Shown: positions 31,201-40,734, numbered from the stretch's first letter. The stretch is DNA of 46,597 nucleotides from Zancudomyces culisetae (GCA_001969505.1 LSSK01000124.1:1-46597), one strand, 5' to 3'. Notes: generated by a model not told the origin, from the sequence alone. A program made the numbers and translations.

Positions 31201-34200
31201 CGATGGCTGGAGTGGCATTGGAAAAGTACCACAATCGAATGATTACATCGTCGCCATACATTAAACCCAAGACACCACATGTGCTGAAAAAGATGTTTGA
31301 GGCGGAGCGAATTGTTGGAGAAAAGTCGGAGCAGTTTCAGAGATTGAAGATTGTGACTATATCTAATGTTAAGGATAAAAGCAAGGTTAAAGGTAAAGGT
31401 AAAAGTAAAGGTGGTGCAGAGGGCGATGGAGCTAGAGGTGGAGATAGGGATGGGGACGGGGGTGGAGATGAGAGGGAGAGAGGAATAATGGGGTTGGATG
31501 AAGTCAGACGACTGGAACTGAGGGGAAACACCGTTCTGGAGGAGCGGGGAGTAACCAGCAAGAACCTGATTGCACGAAATCAAGCAGGATTGTCGTACCT
31601 GGCATTGAGACAGCAAACGTTTGCAGATGAGGAGAGAGTGCTGCAATCATATAGAGGTGAAATAGCACCTTATATGGATGAGATTGTGGAAGGGAAACAG
31701 TTTATTGAGGACAATCCCGAACCACGTGGGATATGGGAGAACCAGTTTTTACTTTTAGTATATTCGGTGGTGCGAAATCGTGTTGCAGAGAGCAAACGCA
31801 ATACAAATGTAGTGAAGATATGCCTGCGGCCAAAAATGTACTATATCGAATTTCATTGTGAAAGCGATGTTACACTTGGTGAATATTTGACGGAGATGTG
31901 TTTTAATTTAGATATGGACTGTCTAGGAAATATTCCATGCCCTGAGCCAATGTATCATCACACACGGATGTATACACATGGATCTGGGCGGGTGGAGGTT
32001 AGCGTTGATGAGATGCCGTGTCCTATTCTTGGAATGAGCGAGTATCTGATTATGTGGGAACAGTGCGGAGTATGCGGTACAAAGACACCGTACATGAGGC
32101 TGTCGTCTCAGACTTGGAATGTATCATTTGGCAAGTACCTTGAACTGTTTTTTTATGGAGGGGATAGCATATACCCACGCGGATCTTTGTGTCCACACAG
32201 ACTGTACCGTGACTATGTGCACTACTTTGCTATGCGCAACATGGCGGTCAAAATCACCTATACGTCGCTAATTTTGTATGACGTGTGTCCGCCAAAACCA
32301 CCATTAAATTTTGCGCTGGAAACAAATATTCAGCTTAAGGCCAAAGAGTCAGAAGACTTGGAAGCACGAATCGATAGCTACTATAATTCGATTTTGGATT
32401 ATATTTCAGAGTTTATTGATCAGAACCAAGTAGTTAATTTGTATCCACAGTTACTAGACAGGTGTAAGGATGCACTCAATGATCTGCGGCAACGAGCTGT
32501 GTGTGAGCATATTTATTTCAAGCAATCGCTCAAACAGACTTTGGAAAATAGTCATCCTGCGAATACACTTGCATTGATGGTGGTATATGAAAAGCTGCAG
32601 GAAAAAGTAGTGGAATGGGATGAAGAACTTGCTGTATTGGAGGATCATTTTTTATATTCAGTTGAGTATCTCTTGGCTACAAAAAAAAAGGAGCAACAAC
32701 AAGAGAAGAAAAAACAAAAAAAAGAACAAGTGCTAGAACAAGAACCGGAAGAAGAAAAATCAAAAGAATCAAAAGAAGCTGAGGCAGGTGACATTGTGTC
32801 TTCAAAATTAGGTGGAACAGGTATGTTTGGTGGGGGTGTAGTGTATTCTCAGAACACAACTGCTACACGAACCTCACCAAACTTTGACGAATCAGCCCCG
32901 GAAATGCCATCTCTATCGCCATGCAGAGAATTCAGCTTATCATTGCTGGATGAGTACCAAGTTAATCCAACCAGAGCACACAATAGAAGGTTGTCAATGG
33001 AGTTTTTGATGCTTCACAAGACACATAATTCACGTTTTTTGAATTTTACTTCGCCGCCACCTGCAGCACAAGCAACACCACCGCAACCGCAAGAACAAGA
33101 ACAAGGGCAGGGGCAGGGGCAAGGACAAGGAAAAGGACAACCACAAGAGCCACTACAAGAACAAGAACAAGAACAAGTATCAATAACACCAATAGTACCA
33201 ACACAAGGGGTAATTCAAACAAAAACACAAATACAAATGCGCTCATCAACACCACCAGTACCAGGACAACTATCGACAGTTTCGACCACCGTTGGCTCAA
33301 TTTCGAGGCCAAAGGCATCAAGCAATCCGCTAACCAACAAGTCTATTGATATGTACTCGTATTCGATGACTGAACATTCATACCGAATGGACCAAGTATT
33401 GGGTTCACCAAGTATTTATCAAGTGTTTCCAAGCGGATCCAAGACCAGAACTCTAGATTCTCAAACAAATGCGATAGAAAAAATGCCGTCAATAGCCGAA
33501 ACCATTTCAAACACCAATGGCAGCCTTAAATTACAGAAGGTCAAGGATAATGACAGCACCATAGTAAAACGTAACAGTCAAAGGGAGAAGTCAGTGGGAG
33601 GATACAATGGCGTTATTGGGTTGTCCAAAAACCTCAATTCTATATTTAATAAACACAAGGATAATGGAGGGGTATTGAACAGGGAGTCGATTATAAACTA
33701 TTATCAAAACCAGAAAGTCAACAAGAATCGACAAAAACATCATGTATACAGCGATGCGAATAAAGGGAAGATGGGAAGTGAAAATGAAGATGGGAACAAG
33801 TCGAGGTTATCGAAAATCATTGTGTTTTCTAATGATTCAAGCGTGGCAGAAAATAGTAAAATATTTAGAAACAAGCTACATAAACGAAGCAATAGCCAGT
33901 CATCGTTAGGAAACAACAGTCCAATGAACAATACAGATATGGATGATCAACGTAGTGTTGTGAGATATAATGTACATTCAAATACAGGAATAAGCAGTGA
34001 TGGCGAGATCAACTTTGGTAGTGTTGGCAGTTATGTAAATAGAAAGAAATATAGACAAACAAAGAGTCCCTGGAATATATTTAGAGAAGGAATTTTGCAG
34101 GTGTTCAAGTCGAAAAACAAACCAACATCAAAATTATTAACATATCCATACAAACAACAACAACAACAGGAAGAAATAATAGATACACGATCATCCAACC

Positions 34201-37200
34201 AGGCACCAGTACTATCATCACTATTTTTATTTGGCAATACCAGTAGCAACAACAATAACAACAACTACAACAATAGTAACAATAACAATAGTAATATTAA
34301 TGGTGTTTTGAAAAAGTATATACCATATCAGAATAATGGTGGAAGGGGAGGGATGTATACAACGAATATAGCATCAAAATTGCCATTACAATTGGAGTAT
34401 CCAGCACATTTGATACAAGAACCAAATTATACTAATGATCATAACAATAACAATAAAAATAATAATAATAACAGTAGTCATGGTGGAGAAAATGAAGGAG
34501 AGGAGAGGGAAGAGTCAATATTTGAATCAGCATCTTCCCAGATTTATGGAGAAGATGATTATGTTGAGAATGAACTAGATATAAAGGAGCAGGTAAAAGA
34601 AGATGGAAAAACAAGATATTTGAGGTCAGAACGGTATAGTAGGATAAGGAATGGTAATGGTAATGGTAATGGTAACGAAAACGAAAACCAAAACGGCAAT
34701 GATAATGATAGTGACAGTGATAGTGGGGAAGAGGAAAGCGATAGTTCGTCAAGTTCATTTTTTTCATTGGATTCGTTAGCCAATAGCATCAAAAATACAG
34801 AATACAACGATGACAGTAGAAATGGCAATAGAAATGGCAGTATCAAGGGTAATAGTAATGGTAATAGAAACGAACATAGACATGTACTTGGTGATCTTTT
34901 GGACGAAACAGAACCACACTCTGAATTCTACAGAGAAGAGAATGTAAATGTGAATAATACAGATGCAGGTGCAGATGCAGATGCAGATGTGGCAAGTAAA
35001 ACGGAAATGGGGTTATCAAAATCATATAATATTGGTGGTATGGAATTTGGACATAGTCATGAAGAGTGTAGAGGGATAATAGATAAGACCAGAGGTAAAT
35101 TGAGGAGAAAGAAATCGATTATTGAAGCAATGCAACTATCAGAGTCACCAAATAATACCAATCCTACCAATTCTAGAATGAATTTGGCTGCAGAAAATAA
35201 AGATAACAATGGTGGCTTGGGATTATTAGGTGAAAAGGCAAATGTCGAGTATAGGGAATACGAGAATGAGCAAAGAGGTCAACAGAATCCAAAGCAATTG
35301 GGAAAGATCTGGAAGGGGCTTTTGTCGCGGCTGTTGGATAATGAAGAGGCAGATAAGACGTCGTATATTGAGATCAACAATAGGAGCCGAAGAAAATATC
35401 CAATGAGGGAAATGAGTATGGTGGAGCTGGGAGAGAAAAAGTTGATTGGAGGGGACAAGCGAGTGACAGGGCTGAGTGGAGCGCTGATGGGGGGAGCAGG
35501 CGGAGGAGGAGGAGGAGGGGGAGGTAAAGGAGGATTTTTGGATGCAGCAAATGGCCGTGGGGGGATAAGGCGGCAGCGGGGAAGTCGGCGATTCAATTTG
35601 TGGTATCCACTGCAGCCTACAGATCATATTATTCCGGGGTGTCCGGTAATGGTGCGAGAAACAGAGCCCAGCTCGATATTGGCGTTGACACTATCGTCAT
35701 TAGAATACCAAGAAAAGCTAGATGAGTTGATTGAGGATTTCAAAGCTAAGCGAGCAGAGCAGAGGAAAGTTAGACGCATAATGATGAATGTGCGAGGGAA
35801 ACAAGAGGGTGGAAGGATACAAGGAGAGGGAGAAAGGAAGTATGGAGAAAAAGAGGAAAAGGAGTATGCAGGAGAAGAGAGTGGTAGGTATGGATATGGA
35901 TATGGATATGGATACGGAGGGGAAGATGAGGATGCGGATGCGGATGAAGATGAAGATGAAGATGCAGATGAAAAGCAAGGTGATGATTTAGAAATTGCAA
36001 TGGTGCAGATGCCGGGCCATCATATTCGATTCAGTTTTACGACGGCCAGTGGGGCGTCGTTTACCTGTAAACTGTTTTATGTGGCGCAATTTGATGCAAT
36101 GCGGAAAATCAATGGATGTGAAGAGACGTTTATAGAGTCACTGAGTCGGTGTTGTGAGTATGCAGCTAAAGGGGGGAAAAGTGGGATGACGTTTATGAAG
36201 ACGTTGGATAATCGGTATATTATCAAGCAGGTGAGTTCTGTGGAGATGCGGGCGTTTATACAGTTTGCACCGGTGTATTTTGAGCATATGATGAAAACGT
36301 ATAATAAGAATGAGATGCTGACGCTGTTGATTCGGATATTTATGTTGGCCAAACTTACAGTTACGGAGGAAAGTGAGAGTGATGAAGTGAATCGAAAGAA
36401 TTATAGAGATGGTGAGAAAAGTGGGCAAGAAAAAGGAGGAAAGAGGCGAAAAGGTAAAGATAAAGGAGAAGGGGGTGGTGACGGGGATGGGGATGGGGAT
36501 GGAGGAAGAGACCGAGAACGAGACCGAGAACGAGAAAGGGGGAAAAGAAGGGGAAAGGGAAGAGAAAGGGAAAGAGAAAGAGAGAGAGAAAGGGGGAGAG
36601 AGAAAGAAAGAGGAGAGAGAGGTAGTAGCGCGGGAATTGGGCTTGGATTAAGATATGAGGATCGAGAAGCACCACATAGACGACGTAGTAGAGTCAAGAA
36701 AATCAATGTGATAGTAATGGAAAACCTTTTTTATAACCATAAGGTTGATGTGGTGTTTGATTTGAAGGGTAGTGTCAGCAACCGATTGGTACCAGTAACA
36801 ATGCCAATACCAATGCCAGTACTTAATGCGGTATCATCATATAATTTAGGTGGGGATAAGAATAAACGAGAAAAGCAGATGAATGGTAATGAGGTTAATA
36901 GTGATGGTGGAAGTAACAGTGGTAGTGGTAGTGGTAGTGGTAATGATAATGATAATGTAGTGGTATTTCAAGATGAAAACTTTCTTAATCTACATGGTAT
37001 AACGCATAATCCAATATCCATTACAAAAGCAGCAAAGGATTATCTTCACGACGCTATTTGGAATGACACGTTATTTTTATCTAAGCTCGATGTCATGGAC
37101 TATTCGTTACTTTGTGGAATTGCATATCCCAAATCCCGACAATCTAAAGCTAATATTACCAGTATCAATGGTATTGGTAATATTGGTAATGGTGATAGTG

Positions 37201-37472
37201 GTGGTGGTGGTGGTGGTGAGGGTAATAGTCTTGTTGATAGTAATGGTGAAGATATTGTAGAGAGACCAAAGTTGATTGTTGGAATTGTTGATTTTATTCG
37301 TACCTACACTTGGGATAAGAAACTTGAAAGCTGGGCAAAGGATTCACGGTTTCTTGGATTGTCGTATACTGGTGGGAAAGAACCCACTATTATTTCTCCA
37401 CGAATGTACAAAAAACGGTTCCGAGAAGCCATGGACAAGTATTTTTTGTTATCTGTAGATAATTATGACTAG
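28299..37472 (+). CDS. FAB1: Fab1/PIKfyve phosphatidylinositol-3-phosphate 5-kinase, very long
   Basis: A single exon of 3057 codons; S. cerevisiae Fab1 has 2278. Domains in order: FYVE finger (about 318-385; first Cys 328, with RRHHCRLCG), chaperonin-like TCP1 domain (about 704-922, GGxxDLRQYVKIKIIPGG to RGGNEEQLEKV), conserved Cys-rich region (about 1144-1331, with CGVCG and SLCPHRLYRDYVHYF), and the C-terminal lipid kinase (about 2570-3057). Kinase marks are YIIKQV (ATP lysine), FDLKGS with Asp2821, MDYSLLCGI with Asp2934 and IVDFIRTYT. Fab1 makes PI(3,5)P2 on vacuole and endosome membranes. The extra length comes from low-complexity inserts (poly-Asn, Gln, Gly; alternating dipeptides), about 110 residues of which split the kinase domain. 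Convergent with the KH gene. Confidence 0.95.
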   Translation: MRENISNKAQFVSFEDYDLKNRVKTPESVEIKGWVERMKTKFMELPNLKSTADVGTSYSNDTGKASGNHSTRGINGGRLGGRTQTDKDALDRLRKIIYKSTIQDPEGSKHKNAAIEGLEGSKMETLSRNGSVSSNRESTIEQAVSRASVFKPAKRQSMVIKQAEGAINFAGKSQGDGGGDGGIFNHSRAGYTEMRGDERSQKVRGATEPLSLRTEQIDVVVDRAVSTGLTAMMSGASSSTLGLQIRNDGVEKTYDERKDRKPLFIKNGYNVRAKKSYKERYEMEPGTGTPDSQSYLLGTSPIISSIMNQLQKTENKEFWMKDESVKACMACQRKFMAFRRRHHCRLCGRIFCGECSNYGVSGEIIGKSGKVRICKYCHKEYQNALLDENSMYLRGQNEEEEGGKRREMEEQGEIEIPKMDIGFERDKGNGKAVEEQNANEVKQEITTKEVLEEKIGEGQVNKYEKGATEVADKKKVEEQEDKKGTKNGMRFAFGDIALKIMEAENMNELYFAKKIKENRKEVGEKRKPIELYRGPKRARGNGTNGYGVDSNSDGDDNSSGNFNGKEGVEEEDDMTLGEFLGGERMRVYDRDVNMGMGMDLNMDMDMNMNMDLYMDTGLVTLEKIKKSWEEEERVVKSISRNMMVYRENKGLGGNFTERTYYQVQRMARELIRQEGVEEAEEWQEIVTKMVVYATDKVKPAAQLGGSNDLRQYVKIKIIPGGRKQDSGYLAGVIFSKDVADRHMGRTQSPVRILLLTFALSYNQNNRKYESLGKNIEQEKEYTQKLVERIVVVSRPTLLLVEKDVSRQALDQLLARNVTVVSGVKRHVMQAVAYFTGADLVTSIDKLALGPQVGSCQSMSVQTFDDPRQIGGKNTVIFLSGSNPERGGTILLRGGNEEQLEKVHNVISMLLSLSYSLYLEQSLINNQYGMCIDDWSKRQSNKQMRRHGDVQMEQGEEGHYIGGSRFRPSMAGVALEKYHNRMITSSPYIKPKTPHVLKKMFEAERIVGEKSEQFQRLKIVTISNVKDKSKVKGKGKSKGGAEGDGARGGDRDGDGGGDERERGIMGLDEVRRLELRGNTVLEERGVTSKNLIARNQAGLSYLALRQQTFADEERVLQSYRGEIAPYMDEIVEGKQFIEDNPEPRGIWENQFLLLVYSVVRNRVAESKRNTNVVKICLRPKMYYIEFHCESDVTLGEYLTEMCFNLDMDCLGNIPCPEPMYHHTRMYTHGSGRVEVSVDEMPCPILGMSEYLIMWEQCGVCGTKTPYMRLSSQTWNVSFGKYLELFFYGGDSIYPRGSLCPHRLYRDYVHYFAMRNMAVKITYTSLILYDVCPPKPPLNFALETNIQLKAKESEDLEARIDSYYNSILDYISEFIDQNQVVNLYPQLLDRCKDALNDLRQRAVCEHIYFKQSLKQTLENSHPANTLALMVVYEKLQEKVVEWDEELAVLEDHFLYSVEYLLATKKKEQQQEKKKQKKEQVLEQEPEEEKSKESKEAEAGDIVSSKLGGTGMFGGGVVYSQNTTATRTSPNFDESAPEMPSLSPCREFSLSLLDEYQVNPTRAHNRRLSMEFLMLHKTHNSRFLNFTSPPPAAQATPPQPQEQEQGQGQGQGQGKGQPQEPLQEQEQEQVSITPIVPTQGVIQTKTQIQMRSSTPPVPGQLSTVSTTVGSISRPKASSNPLTNKSIDMYSYSMTEHSYRMDQVLGSPSIYQVFPSGSKTRTLDSQTNAIEKMPSIAETISNTNGSLKLQKVKDNDSTIVKRNSQREKSVGGYNGVIGLSKNLNSIFNKHKDNGGVLNRESIINYYQNQKVNKNRQKHHVYSDANKGKMGSENEDGNKSRLSKIIVFSNDSSVAENSKIFRNKLHKRSNSQSSLGNNSPMNNTDMDDQRSVVRYNVHSNTGISSDGEINFGSVGSYVNRKKYRQTKSPWNIFREGILQVFKSKNKPTSKLLTYPYKQQQQQEEIIDTRSSNQAPVLSSLFLFGNTSSNNNNNNYNNSNNNNSNINGVLKKYIPYQNNGGRGGMYTTNIASKLPLQLEYPAHLIQEPNYTNDHNNNNKNNNNNSSHGGENEGEEREESIFESASSQIYGEDDYVENELDIKEQVKEDGKTRYLRSERYSRIRNGNGNGNGNENENQNGNDNDSDSDSGEEESDSSSSSFFSLDSLANSIKNTEYNDDSRNGNRNGSIKGNSNGNRNEHRHVLGDLLDETEPHSEFYREENVNVNNTDAGADADADVASKTEMGLSKSYNIGGMEFGHSHEECRGIIDKTRGKLRRKKSIIEAMQLSESPNNTNPTNSRMNLAAENKDNNGGLGLLGEKANVEYREYENEQRGQQNPKQLGKIWKGLLSRLLDNEEADKTSYIEINNRSRRKYPMREMSMVELGEKKLIGGDKRVTGLSGALMGGAGGGGGGGGGKGGFLDAANGRGGIRRQRGSRRFNLWYPLQPTDHIIPGCPVMVRETEPSSILALTLSSLEYQEKLDELIEDFKAKRAEQRKVRRIMMNVRGKQEGGRIQGEGERKYGEKEEKEYAGEESGRYGYGYGYGYGGEDEDADADEDEDEDADEKQGDDLEIAMVQMPGHHIRFSFTTASGASFTCKLFYVAQFDAMRKINGCEETFIESLSRCCEYAAKGGKSGMTFMKTLDNRYIIKQVSSVEMRAFIQFAPVYFEHMMKTYNKNEMLTLLIRIFMLAKLTVTEESESDEVNRKNYRDGEKSGQEKGGKRRKGKDKGEGGGDGDGDGDGGRDRERDRERERGKRRGKGRERERERERERGREKERGERGSSAGIGLGLRYEDREAPHRRRSRVKKINVIVMENLFYNHKVDVVFDLKGSVSNRLVPVTMPIPMPVLNAVSSYNLGGDKNKREKQMNGNEVNSDGGSNSGSGSGSGNDNDNVVVFQDENFLNLHGITHNPISITKAAKDYLHDAIWNDTLFLSKLDVMDYSLLCGIAYPKSRQSKANITSINGIGNIGNGDSGGGGGGEGNSLVDSNGEDIVERPKLIVGIVDFIRTYTWDKKLESWAKDSRFLGLSYTGGKEPTIISPRMYKKRFREAMDKYFLLSVDNYD
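30077..30141 (+). repeat. FAB1: ATGGAT/ATGAAT hexanucleotide repeat in FAB1
   Basis: Tandem six-base units code an alternating Met-Asp/Met-Asn/Met-Gly tract. It lies between the FYVE and TCP1 domains, outside any conserved fold. Confidence 0.8.
35887..35970 (+). repeat. FAB1: GGATAT and GATGCG/GATGAA repeats in FAB1
   Basis: Two adjacent hexanucleotide arrays code Gly-Tyr and then Asp/Glu-Ala dipeptide runs, shortly before the kinase domain begins. Confidence 0.8.
36364..36690 (+). repeat. FAB1: Arg/Glu-rich low-complexity insert splitting the FAB1 kinase domain
   Basis: Purine-only DNA (GAGAAA, GAACGA, GGGGAT units) codes about 110 residues of Gly-Asp, Arg-Asp and Arg-Glu dipeptides. It sits between the N-lobe (ending near LAKLTV) and the INVIVMENLFYN strand of the catalytic half. 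Frame is kept on both sides. Confidence 0.88.
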
Positions 37473-37507
37473 AATTTTTTTTTTATCTTTATAAATAATA
37501 AAGGGCA

Positions 37508-37600
37508 AATAACAATAGCAACAATAATAACAACAACAACAACAAATAATAATAGTAATAATAATAATAATAATAGCAATAATAATAATAATAATATCAT
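37508..37600. repeat. AAC/AAT trinucleotide microsatellite between FAB1 and the KH gene
   Basis: About 30 units of AAC, AAT and AGC-like triplets fill most of the 131-nt gap between two converging stop codons. It probably lies in both 3' untranslated regions. Confidence 0.85.
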
Positions 37601-37603
37601 TGA

Positions 37604-39439
37604 TTATATCTGTCCTAAAGCAGTCTCCAAATCAGCAGCAAGTTTGGCATTAGCCAACCTTCGTTCACGCTCAGCTTCCAATTGACCATACAGCAAATAC
37701 AAGGCCTTTTCGTTGCATTCGGGAGTACCCGAAATTGTAAATAACCGATCAGCAGTAGCATCGGTTGCAGAAGCCTTGGCTATAGCAATCCTAGCACCAC
37801 TAATACGTCGGATTTCGGTGATTCGTGATCCACCCTTTCCAATTATACAGCCAACCATGTCGCCTGGAATTGAAATCTCCTGCGTCTTGATATATCCAGC
37901 CGAAGGACCAGTTGGCCCACCTGGTTGCACCATTGAAAATGACCGATATCGCCCTCCACTTCCACCTCCACCTCCACCTCCACTTCCACTTCCACCTCCA
38001 CCTCCTTCTGCTACCACATGTGACATTCGATGCATATGTCGACCTGTTCCACCTACACGCCGCCCAACTCCACCCAGTCTCCCAAACTCACCCGTCAATT
38101 CAGCCATGTTTGCACCAACATCTGATGTCTGTTGTTGTTGTTGTTGTTGTTGTTGTGGCATAGGCATTGATGAAACTGTCAAATCCCTGCCAAATCCTAA
38201 TCCTGCTGTTGTGGTATATGCACGCTTTTGTCTTACACTTCTGGATTTTTCAATTGCAGTACTGGCACGACCCACTTCTAGACCCAGCTCGGCAACATCC
38301 ACATCTACATCTACATCTACATCTAGACCTACATTTCTATCTCTATCTCTATCTGTATCTCTATCCCCATCTGTGCTTACATCTACGTCCCTTCCACTCT
38401 CAAAGTTATAACCATAACCATAACCATAGTTATAACCATATCCGGAGTTGTAATTGTAACCACTGAAATCAGATAATCGCCGGTTACTACTACTGACATA
38501 TGGATTCGAAAGCGACGAAACCGTTGGTACGCGTGACGCAGGATTATACAGTACCGTGCCAACTCCACGATCCAAGTCTTCCAACAAACATAACCCAACC
38601 TCGTACACCGCACGCGTCACCCCAAATACTGTGCCGTGGATTTCAACCACCCGTTCCGTTGACTGTGGTAGCATCTCCTTGGTTGCTATCAATTTGCATC
38701 CCGTCGCATCCTGGATGTTCTTGATCTTGATACCTTGCTTGCCAATAATCGTGCCCATCAGGTTGTGTGAAATCAGCAGTCGCAGTACCACATGTCCCGG
38801 CTGGATTGCCGCGCCTGCTGTTGCCGTCTCCCCAACCTCCTCACCACGCACATCTGCTCCCAGGTTCTCCAGAAATAGTTTTGCCACTGCGCCAAACGCA
38901 TTTGTCACGTCCTCTAGCTTGCCTGTCGCTGTAAAAATCCGTCCCACTACCCGCGGAACCGCCTTACTGACTCCCGATCGTACATTGTGCTTTTCGCGTA
39001 TTTCCGCTATTACTTTCCCCGCTCTACCTATTATAATCCCTGCCTCCTTTGAGCTCACCAATGCTCGAAGCGTTAGGAACACTTCCTCTCCTTCTCCTTT
39101 TTCTCCTTCCTCTCCTTCTGCCTCTTCACTCTTTCCACCTTTCCTTCCATCTCCTTCTAGTTCCTCTTCCAACTCTTCCTGCTCCTTTCCCAACACGTAC
39201 CTTCCTCTCCTCTTCTCCTCCTGTCTCTCGCTGCCATACTCACCCTCCTCTTCCTCATACTCATCTCCTCCACTACTACCATCGCTGCTTGGTGCTTGTG
39301 GAAATTCCTGCGTTGTTTTCATCATATCTGCTCTGTGAAATATCTCAAATATCGTACCACTCTGCTGTCTTTGTGTTTGCATTTGCTCATTGACGTCTTC
39401 ATTTTCATTTTCTCTGCTCTTTTTTTCTATAGATGCCAT
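37604..39439 (-). CDS. Three-KH-domain RNA-binding protein (Pbp2/Hek2/Rnc1-like)
   Basis: A single-exon 611-aa protein. After an acidic low-complexity N terminus there is KH1 at about 120-195 (SSKEAGIIIGRAGKVIAEI), KH2 at about 217-295 (SHNLMGTIIGKQGIKIKNI) and KH3 at about 516-590 (GDMVGCIIGKGGSRITEI). All three have intact GxxG loops (GRAG, GKQG, GKGG) for single-stranded nucleic-acid contact. The long KH2-KH3 linker is repetitive: Gly-Tyr/Asn-Tyr, Asp-Val and Asp-Arg dipeptides, a Gln tract and a Gly/Ser tract. The arrangement of two adjacent KH domains plus a distant third is that of PCBP-type proteins (yeast Pbp2, Hek2; fission yeast Rnc1), which bind and regulate specific mRNAs. I cannot choose between the yeast paralogs. 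Confidence 0.9.
   Translation of the reverse strand: MASIEKKSRENENEDVNEQMQTQRQQSGTIFEIFHRADMMKTTQEFPQAPSSDGSSGGDEYEEEEGEYGSERQEEKRRGRYVLGKEQEELEEELEGDGRKGGKSEEAEGEEGEKGEGEEVFLTLRALVSSKEAGIIIGRAGKVIAEIREKHNVRSGVSKAVPRVVGRIFTATGKLEDVTNAFGAVAKLFLENLGADVRGEEVGETATAGAAIQPGHVVLRLLISHNLMGTIIGKQGIKIKNIQDATGCKLIATKEMLPQSTERVVEIHGTVFGVTRAVYEVGLCLLEDLDRGVGTVLYNPASRVPTVSSLSNPYVSSSNRRLSDFSGYNYNSGYGYNYGYGYGYNFESGRDVDVSTDGDRDTDRDRDRNVGLDVDVDVDVDVAELGLEVGRASTAIEKSRSVRQKRAYTTTAGLGFGRDLTVSSMPMPQQQQQQQQQTSDVGANMAELTGEFGRLGGVGRRVGGTGRHMHRMSHVVAEGGGGGSGSGGGGGGGSGGRYRSFSMVQPGGPTGPSAGYIKTQEISIPGDMVGCIIGKGGSRITEIRRISGARIAIAKASATDATADRLFTISGTPECNEKALYLLYGQLEAERERRLANAKLAADLETALGQI
38130..38156 (-). repeat. CAA repeat coding the Gln tract of the KH protein
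   Basis: Nine uninterrupted CAA codons on the minus strand (TTG on the plus strand). Pure triplet runs like this usually vary in length between strains. Confidence 0.85.
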
Positions 39440-39810
39440 TTTTGTATTCTTTTTGTACCCGTTTGTATTTTAATCTAGATTTGTTTACTATTTGTTACTT
39501 GTTTATTTGCCTGTTTGATCGTTCCTCTTTCCAATAACTAGTTTGTTTGTACAGCTCTTTATTACTGCGATCTATTTTCCTTGTTTTTTTTTTAATTTCT
39601 TTCAAAAATACTTTGTTTTCGTTAATATAGAATTACACTTCACGCTTGTACTTTTCTCTTCCTCTTTGTTTTTCTACTTTATGTTAGATATCGAAAAATA
39701 CAAAAGGTTGTAAGATTGCTGCTATCTCTGTATGGTCTTTACCCGCAAATAAATAGAATGGTAATAGGTACGTGGTCAGGGATGGTTAGTAGGTAAACCA
39801 AGCTAGGTGC

Positions 39811-39840
39811 TATGTTTAATGTTTAATGTTTAATGTTTAT
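39811..39840. repeat. Tandem TGTTTAA heptamer
   Basis: About four head-to-tail copies of a seven-base unit (ATGTTTA phase variants). It lies roughly 370 nt upstream of the KH gene start, on the reverse strand. Confidence 0.75.
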
Positions 39841-40690
39841 TGCAAAGGCTGGCAAACCCTTTTATAAGAATATGTTTAAATTATTTTGAAGTTTTGTTTA
39901 TGTAATTTATTCCCTCCTAGTTTGTTTTATTTTTCATTTCTTTGCCATTCCCTTTCCACATTTTTACCCTTTTTTTTCTTTTTTTTTCTTCTTTTGGTTT
40001 GGTTAGATTAATTTGGTTTGGGTTGATTTACATTTGGAAATTCACAAATTTGAAATTGGAGTATTAACGGAATTGAAATGTTTATCCAGCCAGGTTAGAG
40101 GTTTAAAAAAATAATAAATTATAACATAATTGCGAACGTAGACACAGTCAAAAGTGCATTAATTAACATAAACAAAACTATTTTTAATAAAAGAACGAAA
40201 AAACTAATTAAAATCAAATCATGGCAATCAAGAAAAAATAAGTAGAAAAATAGAAGAATAGAAAAATAGAAAAAACGTGATATATTCGCTACACTTATTC
40301 TTTTTTTTTTAGAAAAAAAGTCATTCATTTTTATTTTCTCGTTACAACCCGAATCTCTCTATATACGCGCACAACACACATAAATGTAAATAAATGCCTA
40401 AATTGGAACATTACTACACCTTGCGTTTGTATAACACAAATATATTTCTATGTATACATTCATACTTGCTTTTCAACACTTTTTCCTAAACACCAACACA
40501 AATTTTGGAAACCTTGGAAATCATGCATAATATTTTTTCTTTGTTTTTTAGTGCAGTTTTTTTTTTATCTTTTCTTCCTCACTCCTCACTTCATCCCCCC
40601 ATCCCCTCATCCCCGATTATATTAGTTTTGTGTTACTTGTATGAGACTATCATCATTATTTAATTATTCTTCAATTTTTTCATTTAGAAT

Positions 40691-40734
40691 ATGGAGAGGA
40701 GGGAGGAGGGAGGAGGGGAAAGGAGGGAGGGAGA
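40691..40734 (+). repeat. G-rich purine tract with G-quadruplex potential
   Basis: An all-purine stretch with at least four GGG runs separated by one to five bases on the plus strand. This meets the usual pattern for an intramolecular G-quadruplex. It lies between the two divergent genes, 1.25 kb from the nearest start. Confidence 0.6.

Noticed and set aside
28431..37260. Many antisense and alternate-frame open stretches over FAB1
   Set aside because: They are produced by the low-complexity, purine-rich coding strand; compositions (Phe/Leu/Ser or Pro/His) mirror the repeats and show no domains.
38556..39338. 260-codon plus-strand frame antisense to the KH gene
   Set aside because: The opposite strand encodes KH domains with intact GxxG loops; this frame is Ser/Pro-rich by composition only.
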